DNA from: a virus
Virus record (IMG/VR): IMGVR_UViG_3300030838_000019
Location: 1 to 44,083 of that record
DNA length: 44,083 nucleotides
Direction: 5' to 3' (one strand)
A model generated the notes under the pieces. That model did no database searches. It had not been told where the DNA came from and saw only the letters and a list, made by a program, of their open reading frames with translations. A program made the translations under genes and the position numbers. The stretch's first letter is position 1, and every line of letters starts with the position of its first letter. Shown one piece after another: positions 21,185 through 29,834 of the stretch.

Positions 21185-21730
21185 ATGCCGCTGATCCTGA
21201 ACAAAGCCGAGTACGCCGAGGCGCGGGGCGTGTCGCCGCGCACGGTCACTCGTTGGCTGGCCGATGGCATGCCCGCCGAGGGCAGTGGCAAGAAGGGCGA
21301 CGCCCTGCGCATCGACATGGCCAAGGCCACGGCCTGGGAGATTGAGTGCGAGGTGGCTCGGCAGATCGGCGACGGCCGTGCGGTCGACGGGGAGGTCACC
21401 ACCAAGGACGAAGAGGAGCTGCGCAAGCTGCGCGCCGAACGTCGAATGCGCGAAGCCGATGCCGAGTTGCGCGCCCTGGAGCTGAGCGAAAAGAAAAAGA
21501 CCTTGATCGACATCGACCTGGTCGAGCAGACCCTGGCCAACGCGTTCACGCAAATGGCGATGATCCTGCGCCCGGTGGGACGCAAGGTTATTCCCAAGGT
21601 ATTTACCGCGCGCAACGAAGCGGCGGGCTTGCAGATTTTCGACGATGAATTGACTCGCGCCATGTCGGTCGCGGCCGACATGCTGGAGGCGTTAGACATC
21701 CATGCCGCACCGTCTGAGGAAGATTCTTAA
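21185..21730 (+). CDS. Terminase small subunit, Nu1-like
   Basis: A protein of 181 residues from MPLILNKAEYAEARGV; a GTG at 21155 would add ten residues that do not look native. The N-terminal winged helix (YAEARGVSPRTVTRWLADGM) recognises cos DNA, followed by a charged coiled coil (EEELRKLRAERRMREADAEL) and a C-terminal part that joins the large subunit. It overlaps the large subunit gene by 29 bases. It is the first of the lambda-like head genes. Confidence 0.85.
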   Translation: MPLILNKAEYAEARGVSPRTVTRWLADGMPAEGSGKKGDALRIDMAKATAWEIECEVARQIGDGRAVDGEVTTKDEEELRKLRAERRMREADAELRALELSEKKKTLIDIDLVEQTLANAFTQMAMILRPVGRKVIPKVFTARNEAAGLQIFDDELTRAMSVAADMLEALDIHAAPSEEDS

Positions 21731-23768
21731 GCGGGCCGCCAAGGTGTTTCGTCCGGCGCCGTTGCGTGCGGCCTGGCTGTGGGCTGATAAAAAGCGCGTG
21801 CTGCCGCCGGGCAGTCCGGAGCCGGGGCCGTGGAACAGCGGCCGCGCGCCGTGGGTCAAGGGCGTCACGGAAGCGATCCGCGATCCGCTGTTCAAGATGG
21901 TAACGGGGGTCATGGGCGCGCAAATGTCCAAGACCGACGGCGTGCTGTTGAACGCGGTCGGCTGGCGGATGGACGACGATCCTGGCCCGGTGCTGTACAT
22001 CGGCCCGACGCGCAAGAACGTCGAGTCAGTCAGCAAGGATCGCTTTTCCAAGTTGCTCAAGTCGGTACCGTCGCTGCTGGAGGCGTTGGCCAAGGGCAAA
22101 CAAGACACGATCAACGAAAAGTTTATCAACGGGCAGCGCATCGGTTTTGGCTGGGCCGGCTCGGCGACCGAACTGGCCTCGCACCCCTCGCGCGACGTGT
22201 TCGTCGATGAGCGCGACCGCATGGGCAACAACGTCGGCGGTGAAGGCGATCCGATCAGCTTGGCCGAGGCACGCATCTCCAACTTTATCGACGGCAACGT
22301 CACGGTCGTGTCGACACCGACCGTGGGCAGTGTGGACACCGAAACCGACGACGACGGCCTGACGCGCTGGCGTCCCTCCGACGATGTTCATTCACCGGTG
22401 TGGAAGCTGTGGCAGGAAGGCACTCGTCACGAATGGGCCTGGCCGTGCCCAGGCGCGAAGTGCGGGCGCTACTTCATCCCGCGCTTTGACACTCTGTACA
22501 TACCCGACGGGGCCACGCCCAAGCAGGCGCTGGACGACGCCCGACTGTTCTGCCCGCACTGCGCGGACATGATCGCCGAAGAATCGAAAGAATGGATGAA
22601 CGACCGGGGCGTGTTCGTCGCCCCGTGCCAGCGTCTGGTCGGTTACGACGAGGCCGGCGTACAGATTGAGCAGGGCGGCGTTACTGTAACGGTGGCGTTC
22701 GGCACTTACCTGGCGCCGCTGGAGGCGGATACGTCGGCGTCCTTTTGGGTGTCGGGCTTGTGTTCGCCGTGGCAGACCTTTGGCCAACGGGCGCGCAAGT
22801 TCGTGGTGGCCATGCAGTCGGGCGAGCCCGGGCGCATGCAGGCGGCGATCAATACCGCGTTCGGCGAGCTGTACATGGTCAAGGGCGAGGCCCCGGCCTG
22901 GCAGTCGGTCGCCGCGTTGCGTCGGCCTTATGCCTTTGGCGAGGTGCCGCGTGGGGTGCAACTGATCGTTGTCGGGGTCGACGTGCAAGGCGATCGCCTG
23001 GTGTATGTCGTGCGTGGCTTTGGCTACAACTTTTCGTCCTGGCTGATCGAGCACGGCGAGCTCTGGGGCGACACCGAGCAGGAACAAGTGTGGCAGGACC
23101 TGAGTGCGCTGCTGGAAACCACTTACGACGGTCGGCCGATTGCGCGGATGTTGATCGACTCGGGTTACAAGCCCGGTGGCAAGGCTGCGCCGGTACACAT
23201 GGTTTATCAGTTCTGTCGGCGTTACTACGGACGGGCGATCCCGACCAAGGGCCGACAGCAGCAGGACAAGCCGTACAAGTTTTCCGACGTGGACCAGAAG
23301 GGCCACGAACGCCAGCCGCTGAAGCTGATGCACGTGCACACCGACCATTTCAAAAGCTGGGTGCATGCCCGCATTGTCTGGCCGGTCGAGCATGCTGGTG
23401 CCTGGTACATCGCCCAGGACGCCAGCGACGACTACTGCCAGCAAGTGGTCGCCGAGGCGCGTCTCGTGACCCAGGCCGGGCGGGTGTTCTGGCACAAGCT
23501 GCGCACCGACAACCATTACTTTGACGCCGAGGTGCTGGCCGCTGCGGCGGCACATCTGGAGCAGGTCCACCGTCTGCCGCGCATGGGGGATGAAATGCTC
23601 GACGAGCCAGGCGATAGCACTACCGAAACTACCGAAACAACCGAGCAGCCGGAACAGCCCGAAGGCGCACCGGCCAAACAAAAAACCAAGCCCCCTCCGG
23701 AGCCGGCACCGTCGGTTCGCCCGCGCAAAAAGCGCCGGCGGGGCGCAGTCAGTGAGTGCCAGCTATGA
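21702..23768 (+). CDS. Terminase large subunit, GpA family
   Basis: A protein of 688 residues. N-terminal ATPase domain with the Walker region GAQMSKTD, Walker B-like VFVDERDR and coupling STPTVGSVD. Zinc-binding CPGAKCGRY and CPHC pairs lie near residues 250-290. The nuclease domain follows (VVGVDVQGDRLVYVVRGFGY; HYFDAEVLAAAA near the end). It has a Thr/Glu/Pro-rich basic tail. It translocates DNA into the prohead and cuts cos. It ends ATGA with the next gene. Confidence 0.95.
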   Translation: MPHRLRKILKRAAKVFRPAPLRAAWLWADKKRVLPPGSPEPGPWNSGRAPWVKGVTEAIRDPLFKMVTGVMGAQMSKTDGVLLNAVGWRMDDDPGPVLYIGPTRKNVESVSKDRFSKLLKSVPSLLEALAKGKQDTINEKFINGQRIGFGWAGSATELASHPSRDVFVDERDRMGNNVGGEGDPISLAEARISNFIDGNVTVVSTPTVGSVDTETDDDGLTRWRPSDDVHSPVWKLWQEGTRHEWAWPCPGAKCGRYFIPRFDTLYIPDGATPKQALDDARLFCPHCADMIAEESKEWMNDRGVFVAPCQRLVGYDEAGVQIEQGGVTVTVAFGTYLAPLEADTSASFWVSGLCSPWQTFGQRARKFVVAMQSGEPGRMQAAINTAFGELYMVKGEAPAWQSVAALRRPYAFGEVPRGVQLIVVGVDVQGDRLVYVVRGFGYNFSSWLIEHGELWGDTEQEQVWQDLSALLETTYDGRPIARMLIDSGYKPGGKAAPVHMVYQFCRRYYGRAIPTKGRQQQDKPYKFSDVDQKGHERQPLKLMHVHTDHFKSWVHARIVWPVEHAGAWYIAQDASDDYCQQVVAEARLVTQAGRVFWHKLRTDNHYFDAEVLAAAAAHLEQVHRLPRMGDEMLDEPGDSTTETTETTEQPEQPEGAPAKQKTKPPPEPAPSVRPRKKRRRGAVSECQL

Positions 23769-23980
23769 GCAGCAACCGACGGGCCGTACAAGCGGAAATC
23801 GCCGCCATCGATGCGGCCATTTTGGCTGTGCTGGAGGGTGGGCAAAACGTCGAGGTCACCACGGCCGCCGGCAGTCGCAAGGTGCAAATGGCCGATCTGA
23901 AAACCCTGTACGCCCAGCGTGATCGCCTGCGCCGCAGTTTGCGCGGTGGCCCGGTGGCACGCCAAGGAATCCCGATATGA
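23765..23980 (+). CDS. Head-tail joining protein, gpW-like
   Basis: A protein of 71 residues from MSSNRRAVQAEIAAIDAAI. VEVTTAAGSRKVQMADLKTL and YAQRDRLRRSLRGG match the small gpW fold (two helices and a hairpin) that closes the filled head in lambda. The start overlaps the terminase stop and its end overlaps the portal start, as in lambda A-W-B. Confidence 0.85.
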   Translation: MSSNRRAVQAEIAAIDAAILAVLEGGQNVEVTTAAGSRKVQMADLKTLYAQRDRLRRSLRGGPVARQGIPI

Positions 23981-25536
23981 GCCGCAACCTTGTCGACCGC
24001 GTGGTCGGCTTCTTTTCTGCCTCGGCGGGGCTGGAGCGCACGCAGGATCGAATGCGCATCGACGCGCTCGATTCGTTTACCGGCGCCTCGAAAAGCCGCC
24101 CGGCGATGAAGTCCTGGTTCACCTCGAAAAAGGACGCCGACGGTGATGTGAACCCGGAGCTGGTCGAACTGCGCGCGCGTTCGCGTGACCTGGAGCGCAA
24201 TAATCCGATTGCCCACGGCGCGATGAAAACCAAGACGGTGTACGTGATCGGTACCGGCCTGCGTCCGGAGCCGAGCATTGATGCCGAGTTTTTGGGTTTG
24301 AGCTCAGAGCAGGCCGAAGTGCTGCAGGCGCAGATGCTGCGCGAGTTCAACCTGGCCGCCGACTGCTTGGAGGCGGATGCCGCGCGGCGCAAGACCTTCT
24401 ACCAAAAGCAGGCCGAGTTGTTTCATAGCGCCCGGGTCAATGGCGACGCCTTCCTGCTGCTGCCGCATTTCGAGCGCGACGGATCGTTGTATGCCACCCA
24501 TTTTCAGTCGGTGGAATCCGACCGGGTGTGCAACCCGCAGAACAAGCCCGACCGTGACAACCTGTCGGGCGGCTTTGAACTGGACGAACACGGCGCGGCC
24601 ACGGCGGTGCATGTCCTGCAAAGCAGCCCGAGCACGCGGTTTATGCGCACCAAGGCGCAATGGCAACGCGTACCCTTGTTCGGCTCGCAAGGCCGCCGCA
24701 ATGTGTTGATTCATTCGAACAACAACTTGCGCGCCGGCCAGACCCGGGGCGTGCCGGACCTGGCACCGGTGATCGAGACGATCAAGCAGACCGGACGCTA
24801 CATGGACGCCGAGCTGATGGCGTCGGTGATCAGCTCCAAGTTTACCGTGTTCATCAAATCGGCCCGAGACGGTGGCGGTGACGCCTACGCGCCCGGTGGC
24901 GGGATGGCTGGCGCGGCGGCTGACGATGACGATGACGATGACGATGAGGCGCGCGACCTGCGTCTGGGTGATGGATTGGTCTACGAGCTGGACGAAGGCG
25001 AAAGCATCGAGACCGCCAACCCGGGGCGCCCGAACGCTGCCTTTGACCCCTTCGTGACGGCACTGTGGCGGATGATCGGCGGGGCCATCGGCGTGCCGTT
25101 TGAGGTGCTGATCAAGCACTTTACGGCCAGCTACTCGGCCAGCCGCGCGGCGCTGTTGCAGTTTGCCCATTACATCCTGGTGGATCGTGCCGATTTTGTG
25201 GTCGACATCTGTCAGCCGTATTACGAAACGGTGATCGCCGAGGCCGTGGCGCGTGGACGGTTGCGCTTGCCGGGTTTCTTTCAGGATCCGCTGGTGCGCC
25301 GGGCGTACTGTCAGGCGCTGTGGCACGGGCCGAATCTTGGCGAGCTGGACGAGGTGAAAGCGGCCAAGGCGTCGGAGTTGCGGTTGAAGATCGGCATCTC
25401 TACGCATGAGCGCGAAACCCGCCACCTGCTGGGGCAGAGCTGGGACCAGATCAACAGCCGCCGGGTGATCGAGGAGCGGCGCAAATACAAACCGGCGGAG
25501 CCCAGCGCGCCACCGAACAACGACGACAACGTCTAA
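23977..25536 (+). CDS. Portal protein, lambda gpB family
   Basis: A protein of 519 residues. LVDRVVGFFSASAGLERTQD, RARSRDLERNNPIAHGAMKT, SVESDRVCNPQNKPDRDN and GGAIGVPFEVLIKHFTASYS followed by SRAALLQFAHYILVDRADFV are standard for the phage portal of lambda type. Twelve copies form the DNA gate at the head vertex. An acidic run of eight Asp (near residue 316-323) is coded by a GACGAT repeat and is probably a surface loop. It is followed by a terminator-like hairpin. Confidence 0.95.
   Translation: MSRNLVDRVVGFFSASAGLERTQDRMRIDALDSFTGASKSRPAMKSWFTSKKDADGDVNPELVELRARSRDLERNNPIAHGAMKTKTVYVIGTGLRPEPSIDAEFLGLSSEQAEVLQAQMLREFNLAADCLEADAARRKTFYQKQAELFHSARVNGDAFLLLPHFERDGSLYATHFQSVESDRVCNPQNKPDRDNLSGGFELDEHGAATAVHVLQSSPSTRFMRTKAQWQRVPLFGSQGRRNVLIHSNNNLRAGQTRGVPDLAPVIETIKQTGRYMDAELMASVISSKFTVFIKSARDGGGDAYAPGGGMAGAAADDDDDDDDEARDLRLGDGLVYELDEGESIETANPGRPNAAFDPFVTALWRMIGGAIGVPFEVLIKHFTASYSASRAALLQFAHYILVDRADFVVDICQPYYETVIAEAVARGRLRLPGFFQDPLVRRAYCQALWHGPNLGELDEVKAAKASELRLKIGISTHERETRHLLGQSWDQINSRRVIEERRKYKPAEPSAPPNNDDNV
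24922..24945 (+). repeat. GACGAT hexamer repeat in portal gene
   Basis: Four tandem GACGAT units give (Asp)8 before Glu. Changes in copy number stay in frame, so this can vary loop length without breaking the gene. Confidence 0.85.
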
Positions 25537-25537
25537 C

Positions 25538-25571
25538 AAGGCCCCGAAGGCAACCGCCAACGGGGCCTTTT
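25538..25571 (+). terminator. Hairpin after portal gene
   Basis: AAGGCCCCG-14-CGGGGCCTT followed by TT, one base after the portal stop. Terminator-like, within the late operon; the protease ribosome-binding site GGAGG follows. Confidence 0.65.
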
Positions 25572-25589
25572 GCTGCCAGCGGAGGACAC

Positions 25590-26978
25590 ATGAAAAAACT
25601 GATGGCCTTGCAGTTTCTGGCCAATCAAGCCTGGGCACTGCCCCCCACCTTGCTGGCCGACATGGAGGCCATTGCCCGCCGTGAATGGCAAGCCGGGCGT
25701 CTGGATGCGCTGACCAGCCAGGATGGCGAAGGGCTGCAATCGGCGCCAACGGTCGAGCTGCGCGATGGCGTAGCGATGATCAAGGTGCGCGGGGTGGTGT
25801 CGCGTTATGCCAGCTGGATGCACGACATCTGCGGCGGCACCTCGACCGAGGCGCTGGCCAAGTCATTGGCGGCCTCGATTGCCGACCCGAAAGTGCGCGC
25901 CGTGGTGCTGTGGATCGACTCGCCCGGCGGCCAGGTCAACGGACTGAACGAAATGGCCGAGCAGATTTACGCCGCCCGAGGGCAGAAAAAAATCGTCGCT
26001 TATGTCGGTGGTCAGGCCTGTTCGGCGGCCTACTGGATGGCCTCGGCCTGTGCGGAAGTGGTGATTGATGCCACGGCCGAACTGGGATCGGTGGGCACCG
26101 TGGCGGGCTTTCGCATTCTGCCGCCGGTGGAGGGCGAACAGCGTATCGAAATCGTGTCGAGCAACGCGCCGAACAAGCGCCTGGATCCGACCAGTGATGA
26201 AGGTCAGTCGGCGGTGCAAACCATCGTCGATGACCTGGAAACGGTGTTCATCGATGCGGTGAGCCGAAACATGGCGCTGGATCGCGCCAAGGTTCTGGCC
26301 GACTTCGGTCGGGGCGGCACCTTCATCGGTATCAAAGCAGTAAATCAGGGCATGGCGCACCGCCTCGGCAGCCTGGAAGGGCTGATCGCCGAACTGAGCG
26401 GCCGACCCGCGCCGCGCCTGACTCAAACCCCCAACAATGTAGGAGCCAACCACATGCCTCTCACTATCACAGCAGGCGCGACGGCGGCTGCCGTTGCCGC
26501 CGCGCTCCAGGCGCAGCACCCGGACGCCTTTGCCGTCATCGCCGCCACCGGCCAGACGGACCTGACCAGCGCCGTCGAGGCCGCTCGTGTGGCCGCTCAC
26601 GCCGCCGGCAAGATCGAAGGCGAAACCGCCGGCCGCACAGCCGAAACCGCCCGCGTCGCGGCCGTGTTTGCCAACAGCCTGCCCGGGCACGAAAAGCTGA
26701 TTCAGACCTTGGCGCTGGATGGCAGCACCAGCGGCCCGGAAGCCGCCGCGCAGATCATCGCCGCCGAGAAAAAAGGCGGCGCTGATTATCTTAAAAACGC
26801 CGCCGACACCGAGGCCAACAAGGTCAACGGCGCCCCGTCAGAGCACGATGGCAAGCCCAGCCTCGACCCGAAAGCGCTGGCCGCTGAGGCCAGTGCGCTG
26901 GTCGCATCCGAGGCCGCTGCTGGCCGCAAAATGTCGGTGTCTGCCGCTGTGCGACAGATCCAGGGAGGGAAAGCCTGA
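25590..26978 (+). CDS. Head maturation protease, gpC/S49 family
   Basis: A protein of 462 residues. The SppA/S49 fold is seen in AVVLWIDSPGGQVNGLNEMA, then AYVGGQACSAAYWMASACA with the catalytic Ser in CSAAYW, and ELGSVGTVAGF. The C-terminal third is Ala/Glu-rich and works as scaffold. It cleaves capsid and scaffold during prohead maturation, as lambda gpC does. A strong internal start at 26454 should also yield the scaffold alone. GGAGG precedes the ATG at 25590. Confidence 0.9.
   Translation: MKKLMALQFLANQAWALPPTLLADMEAIARREWQAGRLDALTSQDGEGLQSAPTVELRDGVAMIKVRGVVSRYASWMHDICGGTSTEALAKSLAASIADPKVRAVVLWIDSPGGQVNGLNEMAEQIYAARGQKKIVAYVGGQACSAAYWMASACAEVVIDATAELGSVGTVAGFRILPPVEGEQRIEIVSSNAPNKRLDPTSDEGQSAVQTIVDDLETVFIDAVSRNMALDRAKVLADFGRGGTFIGIKAVNQGMAHRLGSLEGLIAELSGRPAPRLTQTPNNVGANHMPLTITAGATAAAVAAALQAQHPDAFAVIAATGQTDLTSAVEAARVAAHAAGKIEGETAGRTAETARVAAVFANSLPGHEKLIQTLALDGSTSGPEAAAQIIAAEKKGGADYLKNAADTEANKVNGAPSEHDGKPSLDPKALAAEASALVASEAAAGRKMSVSAAVRQIQGGKA
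26454..26978 (+). CDS. Nested scaffold protein, Nu3-like
   Basis: An in-frame internal start (ATG at 26454, residue 289 of the protease) has AGGAG eight bases upstream and begins MPLTITAGATAAAVAAALQA. The product of 174 residues is Ala/Glu-rich and helical, as scaffolds are, with the usual C-terminal capsid-binding basic segment (SVSAAVRQIQGGK). This copies the lambda C/Nu3 arrangement. Confidence 0.7.
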   Translation: MPLTITAGATAAAVAAALQAQHPDAFAVIAATGQTDLTSAVEAARVAAHAAGKIEGETAGRTAETARVAAVFANSLPGHEKLIQTLALDGSTSGPEAAAQIIAAEKKGGADYLKNAADTEANKVNGAPSEHDGKPSLDPKALAAEASALVASEAAAGRKMSVSAAVRQIQGGKA

Positions 26979-27349
26979 TGCGCCAGTACATTGAAAGTCG
27001 CCGCGCGGCAGGAGATGTCGAGCCGCACCGCATCACCGTGTATGCCGATGGCGAGGGCGAATTCGAGCAAGCCGCCGGCCCTACGGCGGCGCCCTTCATG
27101 GGCGTCACTGGCAGCCTTGGCGCGGTGGACGGCACCGTCTGCGACGTGATTCGCAGCGGCCCGACCGAACTCGAATACGGCGGCAACGTGGGCTACGGCG
27201 ATCCGCTGACCGCCGACATTGCCGGGCGTGCTGTGGTCGCCCAGCCCGGTGAACCCTACATCGCGCGCGCCGATGAGGTCGGCGACGCCGGGACCATTGC
27301 CCGGGTGTTTATCGAGCGCGGCCGTGTGCCGGAGACCCCAGCGCCTTGA
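26978..27349 (+). CDS. Capsid decoration protein, gpD-like
   Basis: A protein of 123 residues, GGDPLT-like pattern (GYGDPLTADIAGRAVVAQPG), with a C-terminal VFIERGRVPETPAP. It follows the lambda gpD plan of a small beta-rich trimer that stabilises the expanded head. Its ATG overlaps the protease stop (TGATG), and it sits directly before the capsid gene as in lambda. Confidence 0.75.
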   Translation: MRQYIESRRAAGDVEPHRITVYADGEGEFEQAAGPTAAPFMGVTGSLGAVDGTVCDVIRSGPTELEYGGNVGYGDPLTADIAGRAVVAQPGEPYIARADEVGDAGTIARVFIERGRVPETPAP

Positions 27350-27386
27350 TCGGCGCTTTGCCCTCTTTTAACAGGAATACATCGAC

Positions 27387-28313
27387 ATGGCAGCACAAGC
27401 ACCGTTTCCCATTGACCCGATCCGCACCGGCATCGTCATGGCCTACCGCAATGACAAACTGATCGCTGATCAGGTCATGCCGCGTTTTCCGGTCGGCAGT
27501 GAATCGTTCAAGTGGTTCGAGTACGCCAGCGCCGAGCGCCTGACCCTGCTCGACACCGAAATCAGCCGCAAGGGCGCAGCCAAGGAAGTCGAGTTCACCG
27601 CCGCCGAGCGTGATTCGTCGACCAAGGATTACGGCCTGGACGACATGGTCCCGCAAAGTGACATCGACAAGGCTACCGGCAGTGATTACGACCCACTTGA
27701 CCATGCCGCCGAAGGCCTGACCGACTTGATCCTACTGGACCGCGAAGTGCGCACGGCGCGCGCCGTGTTCAACCCGAACAACCATGCCTACGGCGAGGCA
27801 TTGTCGGCGGGACTGAAATTCAGCAACCGCGACGCCGACCTGCTGCCGTACCTGCTGGAACAGCTCGACAAGCCGCTGATGCGCCCCAACAGCATGACCC
27901 TCGGCCGCGCCGAATGGACCCAGCTGCGGGTCAACCGCAGTCTGGTGTCGGCGGCCTTGGGCAACAGCGGCGACAAGGGTGTGGTGACCCTTGCCCAACT
28001 CAAGGAACTGCTCGAGCTGGACGACATTGCCATCGGCGAAACCCGGGTCAACATTGCCCGCCGAGGAAAACAGGCCGAGATCAAGCGGGTGTGGGCCGAT
28101 CATTGCGCCTTTACCTATCAGGCGCCGAACGTGGCGGTTGCCGCGGGCACCCTGACCTGGGGCTTGACGGCGCAGTACGACGACCGTTTTGCCGGCTCCT
28201 GGTACGACAAGGATGTCGGCCTCAAGGGCGGTTACTGCCTGCGGGTCGGCGAGCAGGTCAAGGAACTGGTGATCGCCAAGGAGTGCGGCGTGTTGCTGCA
28301 AAACGTGATTTAA
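27387..28313 (+). CDS. Major capsid protein, gpE family
   Basis: A protein of 308 residues. PFPIDPIRTGIVMAYRNDKL, IADQVMPRFPVGSESFKWFE and GEQVKELVIAKECGVLLQNV are characteristic of the lambda gpE-like HK97-fold capsids. It assembles into the icosahedral head. A good AGGA lies upstream. Two hairpins follow the stop (28333-28393), which may lower expression of the genes behind it. Confidence 0.9.
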   Translation: MAAQAPFPIDPIRTGIVMAYRNDKLIADQVMPRFPVGSESFKWFEYASAERLTLLDTEISRKGAAKEVEFTAAERDSSTKDYGLDDMVPQSDIDKATGSDYDPLDHAAEGLTDLILLDREVRTARAVFNPNNHAYGEALSAGLKFSNRDADLLPYLLEQLDKPLMRPNSMTLGRAEWTQLRVNRSLVSAALGNSGDKGVVTLAQLKELLELDDIAIGETRVNIARRGKQAEIKRVWADHCAFTYQAPNVAVAAGTLTWGLTAQYDDRFAGSWYDKDVGLKGGYCLRVGEQVKELVIAKECGVLLQNVI

Positions 28314-28332
28314 GCCGCGTTTGTATGCACTG

Positions 28333-28357
28333 AAAGGCCTCGCATCGCGGGGCTTTT
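28333..28357 (+). terminator. Terminator-like hairpin after capsid gene
   Basis: AAAGGCCTCGC-ATC-GCGGGGCTTTT, a stem with two G-U pairs ending in T4. It lies 20 bases after the capsid stop. Confidence 0.65.
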
Positions 28358-28363
28358 CGCAGC

Positions 28364-28393
28364 CGCAAGCCGGTCCGCGTGGGCCGGCTTGCG
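28364..28393 (+). terminator. Second hairpin after capsid gene
   Basis: GCAAGCCGGTCC-GCGT-GGGCCGGCTTGC is a 12-bp stem, 6 bases after the first. No T-tract, so it may block decay or modulate the first terminator. Confidence 0.55.
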
Positions 28394-28413
28394 CATGCGA
28401 AAAGGGGAAGGCT

Positions 28414-28782
28414 ATGAGTCGATTCGACATCGTTGATCGCACCATGCTGATTTGTGCCGACAGCACGGTCCGTGTGCTGACCGACACGGGCGAGAGCTTT
28501 GAGGTGGCCGGTATTTTCGATAACGCCGAACGCAATGTGGAGCACAAGCGTGATGGCGGTACCGACACTGGCGGCTTGAAATACACGTCGCGTCAGCCGG
28601 TGTTCACTTCCGCAGACCAGCGTTTTGCCGGAATCACCAAGGCCTGGCGCTTGACGCTGCGCGGCAAGGATTACTACTGCCCCGAGCCGCACAGTGACGG
28701 CGCCGGCTGGGTCACGTTATGGCTGGCCGACTGGGTCGCCGTGTCGAATGGTGAAGGGGGCAGCAATGGAATCTGGCGCTAG
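28414..28782 (+). CDS. Head-tail connector protein
   Basis: A protein of 122 residues, MSRFDIVDRTMLICADSTVR at the start. A beta-rich pattern (EVAGIFDNAERNVEHKRDGG, QPVFTSADQRFAGITKAWRL) and the position after the capsid suggest a gpFII-like head completion or connector protein. GGGGAAGG precedes the start. It overlaps the following gene by 17 bases. Confidence 0.7.
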   Translation: MSRFDIVDRTMLICADSTVRVLTDTGESFEVAGIFDNAERNVEHKRDGGTDTGGLKYTSRQPVFTSADQRFAGITKAWRLTLRGKDYYCPEPHSDGAGWVTLWLADWVAVSNGEGGSNGIWR

Positions 28783-29305
28783 TTTTCAGCTCAGTTTTTC
28801 CGATGAACTGCTGCGGGTCACGGCGAAGTTGCAGAGCACCCCGGCGCAGGTGCAAAAGGCCAGCGGGCGCGCCGCGCGCAAAACCATGCGCTGGCTGACA
28901 ACCGCCATGGCTCGCGATATCGGGCAGGCGCTGAAAGTGCCGCAACGCAGTCTCAAGTCACGCCTGACCACGAGCACAGCGGGCCAGGGTGATGATCAGG
29001 TGCACATCCTGTGGTTCGGCACCCAGCCGCTGGCGGCCGAGCAGGTTGGACGACCGCGCCAAGGCCAACGCGGTACCAGCGTCGCCGGGCGGCGTTTCGA
29101 CGGCGCGTTCTATCGCGGCGTGTACGACGGCACCAAGCGGGTGTGGATACGCAAGAGCCAAGGGCGTTTTCCGCTCCTGCGCGTCACCATCGAGTTGCAG
29201 AATATCGCTGCCGAGGTATTCCGCCGCTATGAGCGGCGCGCCTTGGCCCGTTACGCCGAACTGATCGAGCAGGAACTTAACTACGCGGTGAACCATGAAC
29301 GATGA
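28766..29305 (+). CDS. Tail completion protein, gpZ-like
   Basis: A protein of 179 residues from MESGASFQLSFSDELLRVTA. ASGRAARKTMRWLTTAMARD, IGQALKVPQRSLKSR and RFDGAFYRGVYDGTKRVWIR followed by basic helices resemble the phage minor tail protein Z family, which joins head and tail. An upstream frame to 28694 overlaps the previous gene and is not native. Confidence 0.75.
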   Translation: MESGASFQLSFSDELLRVTAKLQSTPAQVQKASGRAARKTMRWLTTAMARDIGQALKVPQRSLKSRLTTSTAGQGDDQVHILWFGTQPLAAEQVGRPRQGQRGTSVAGRRFDGAFYRGVYDGTKRVWIRKSQGRFPLLRVTIELQNIAAEVFRRYERRALARYAELIEQELNYAVNHER

Positions 29306-29834
29306 CAGTCCGGTCCTCAAGGATCTGAACGCCCTGCACGAGCATATTCAGGCCGCCGTGCGCGAGCGCTTCGGCGCGCGGTTGAACACGGTCGGGGAAT
29401 ACGACCCCATCGACCCGCAGCTCAAGACCATCAAGACTCCGGCGATTTTGCTGGAACTGGTCGAGATCCGTCCCGGTGGCCGTAAAACCGGCGGGCGTAC
29501 TCCAGTCAAACTGATCTGGTCGGCGCACTGCATCCTGAGTGCGGCGACGCCAAAAGTGCAGCGTGAAATCCGCAACTTTGCGGTGCAGATGCTGTGCCTG
29601 GTGGACGGCAACAAGTGGGGCTTGGGCGGTGCCGTCGAGCGTCCCGCCGAACTGCCCGAGGCGTTTCCGGGGCTCTTCAATCCGGGTGAGATGGGCTTTG
29701 AAAGCTGGATTGTCAACTGGTCGCAAGTCGTGCACCTGGGCGACAGCTGGGAGCTGCCGGTCGATGAAGTCTATGTCCGGGAGTCGCCGAACATCGGCGC
29801 CGATCATCAGGACGACTACCGGAGGCTGGTCTGA
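29295..29834 (+). CDS. Gp37-type minor tail/neck protein
   Basis: A protein of 179 residues. MNDDSPVLKDLNALHEHIQA, TPAILLELVEIRPGGRKTGG and GAVERPAELPEAFPGLFNPG. It resembles the gp37-like small proteins located before the P2 baseplate genes in mosaic prophages. It overlaps Z by 11 bases and the spike gene by one base. Role in the neck or tail terminator is inferred from position. Confidence 0.6.
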   Translation: MNDDSPVLKDLNALHEHIQAAVRERFGARLNTVGEYDPIDPQLKTIKTPAILLELVEIRPGGRKTGGRTPVKLIWSAHCILSAATPKVQREIRNFAVQMLCLVDGNKWGLGGAVERPAELPEAFPGLFNPGEMGFESWIVNWSQVVHLGDSWELPVDEVYVRESPNIGADHQDDYRRLV

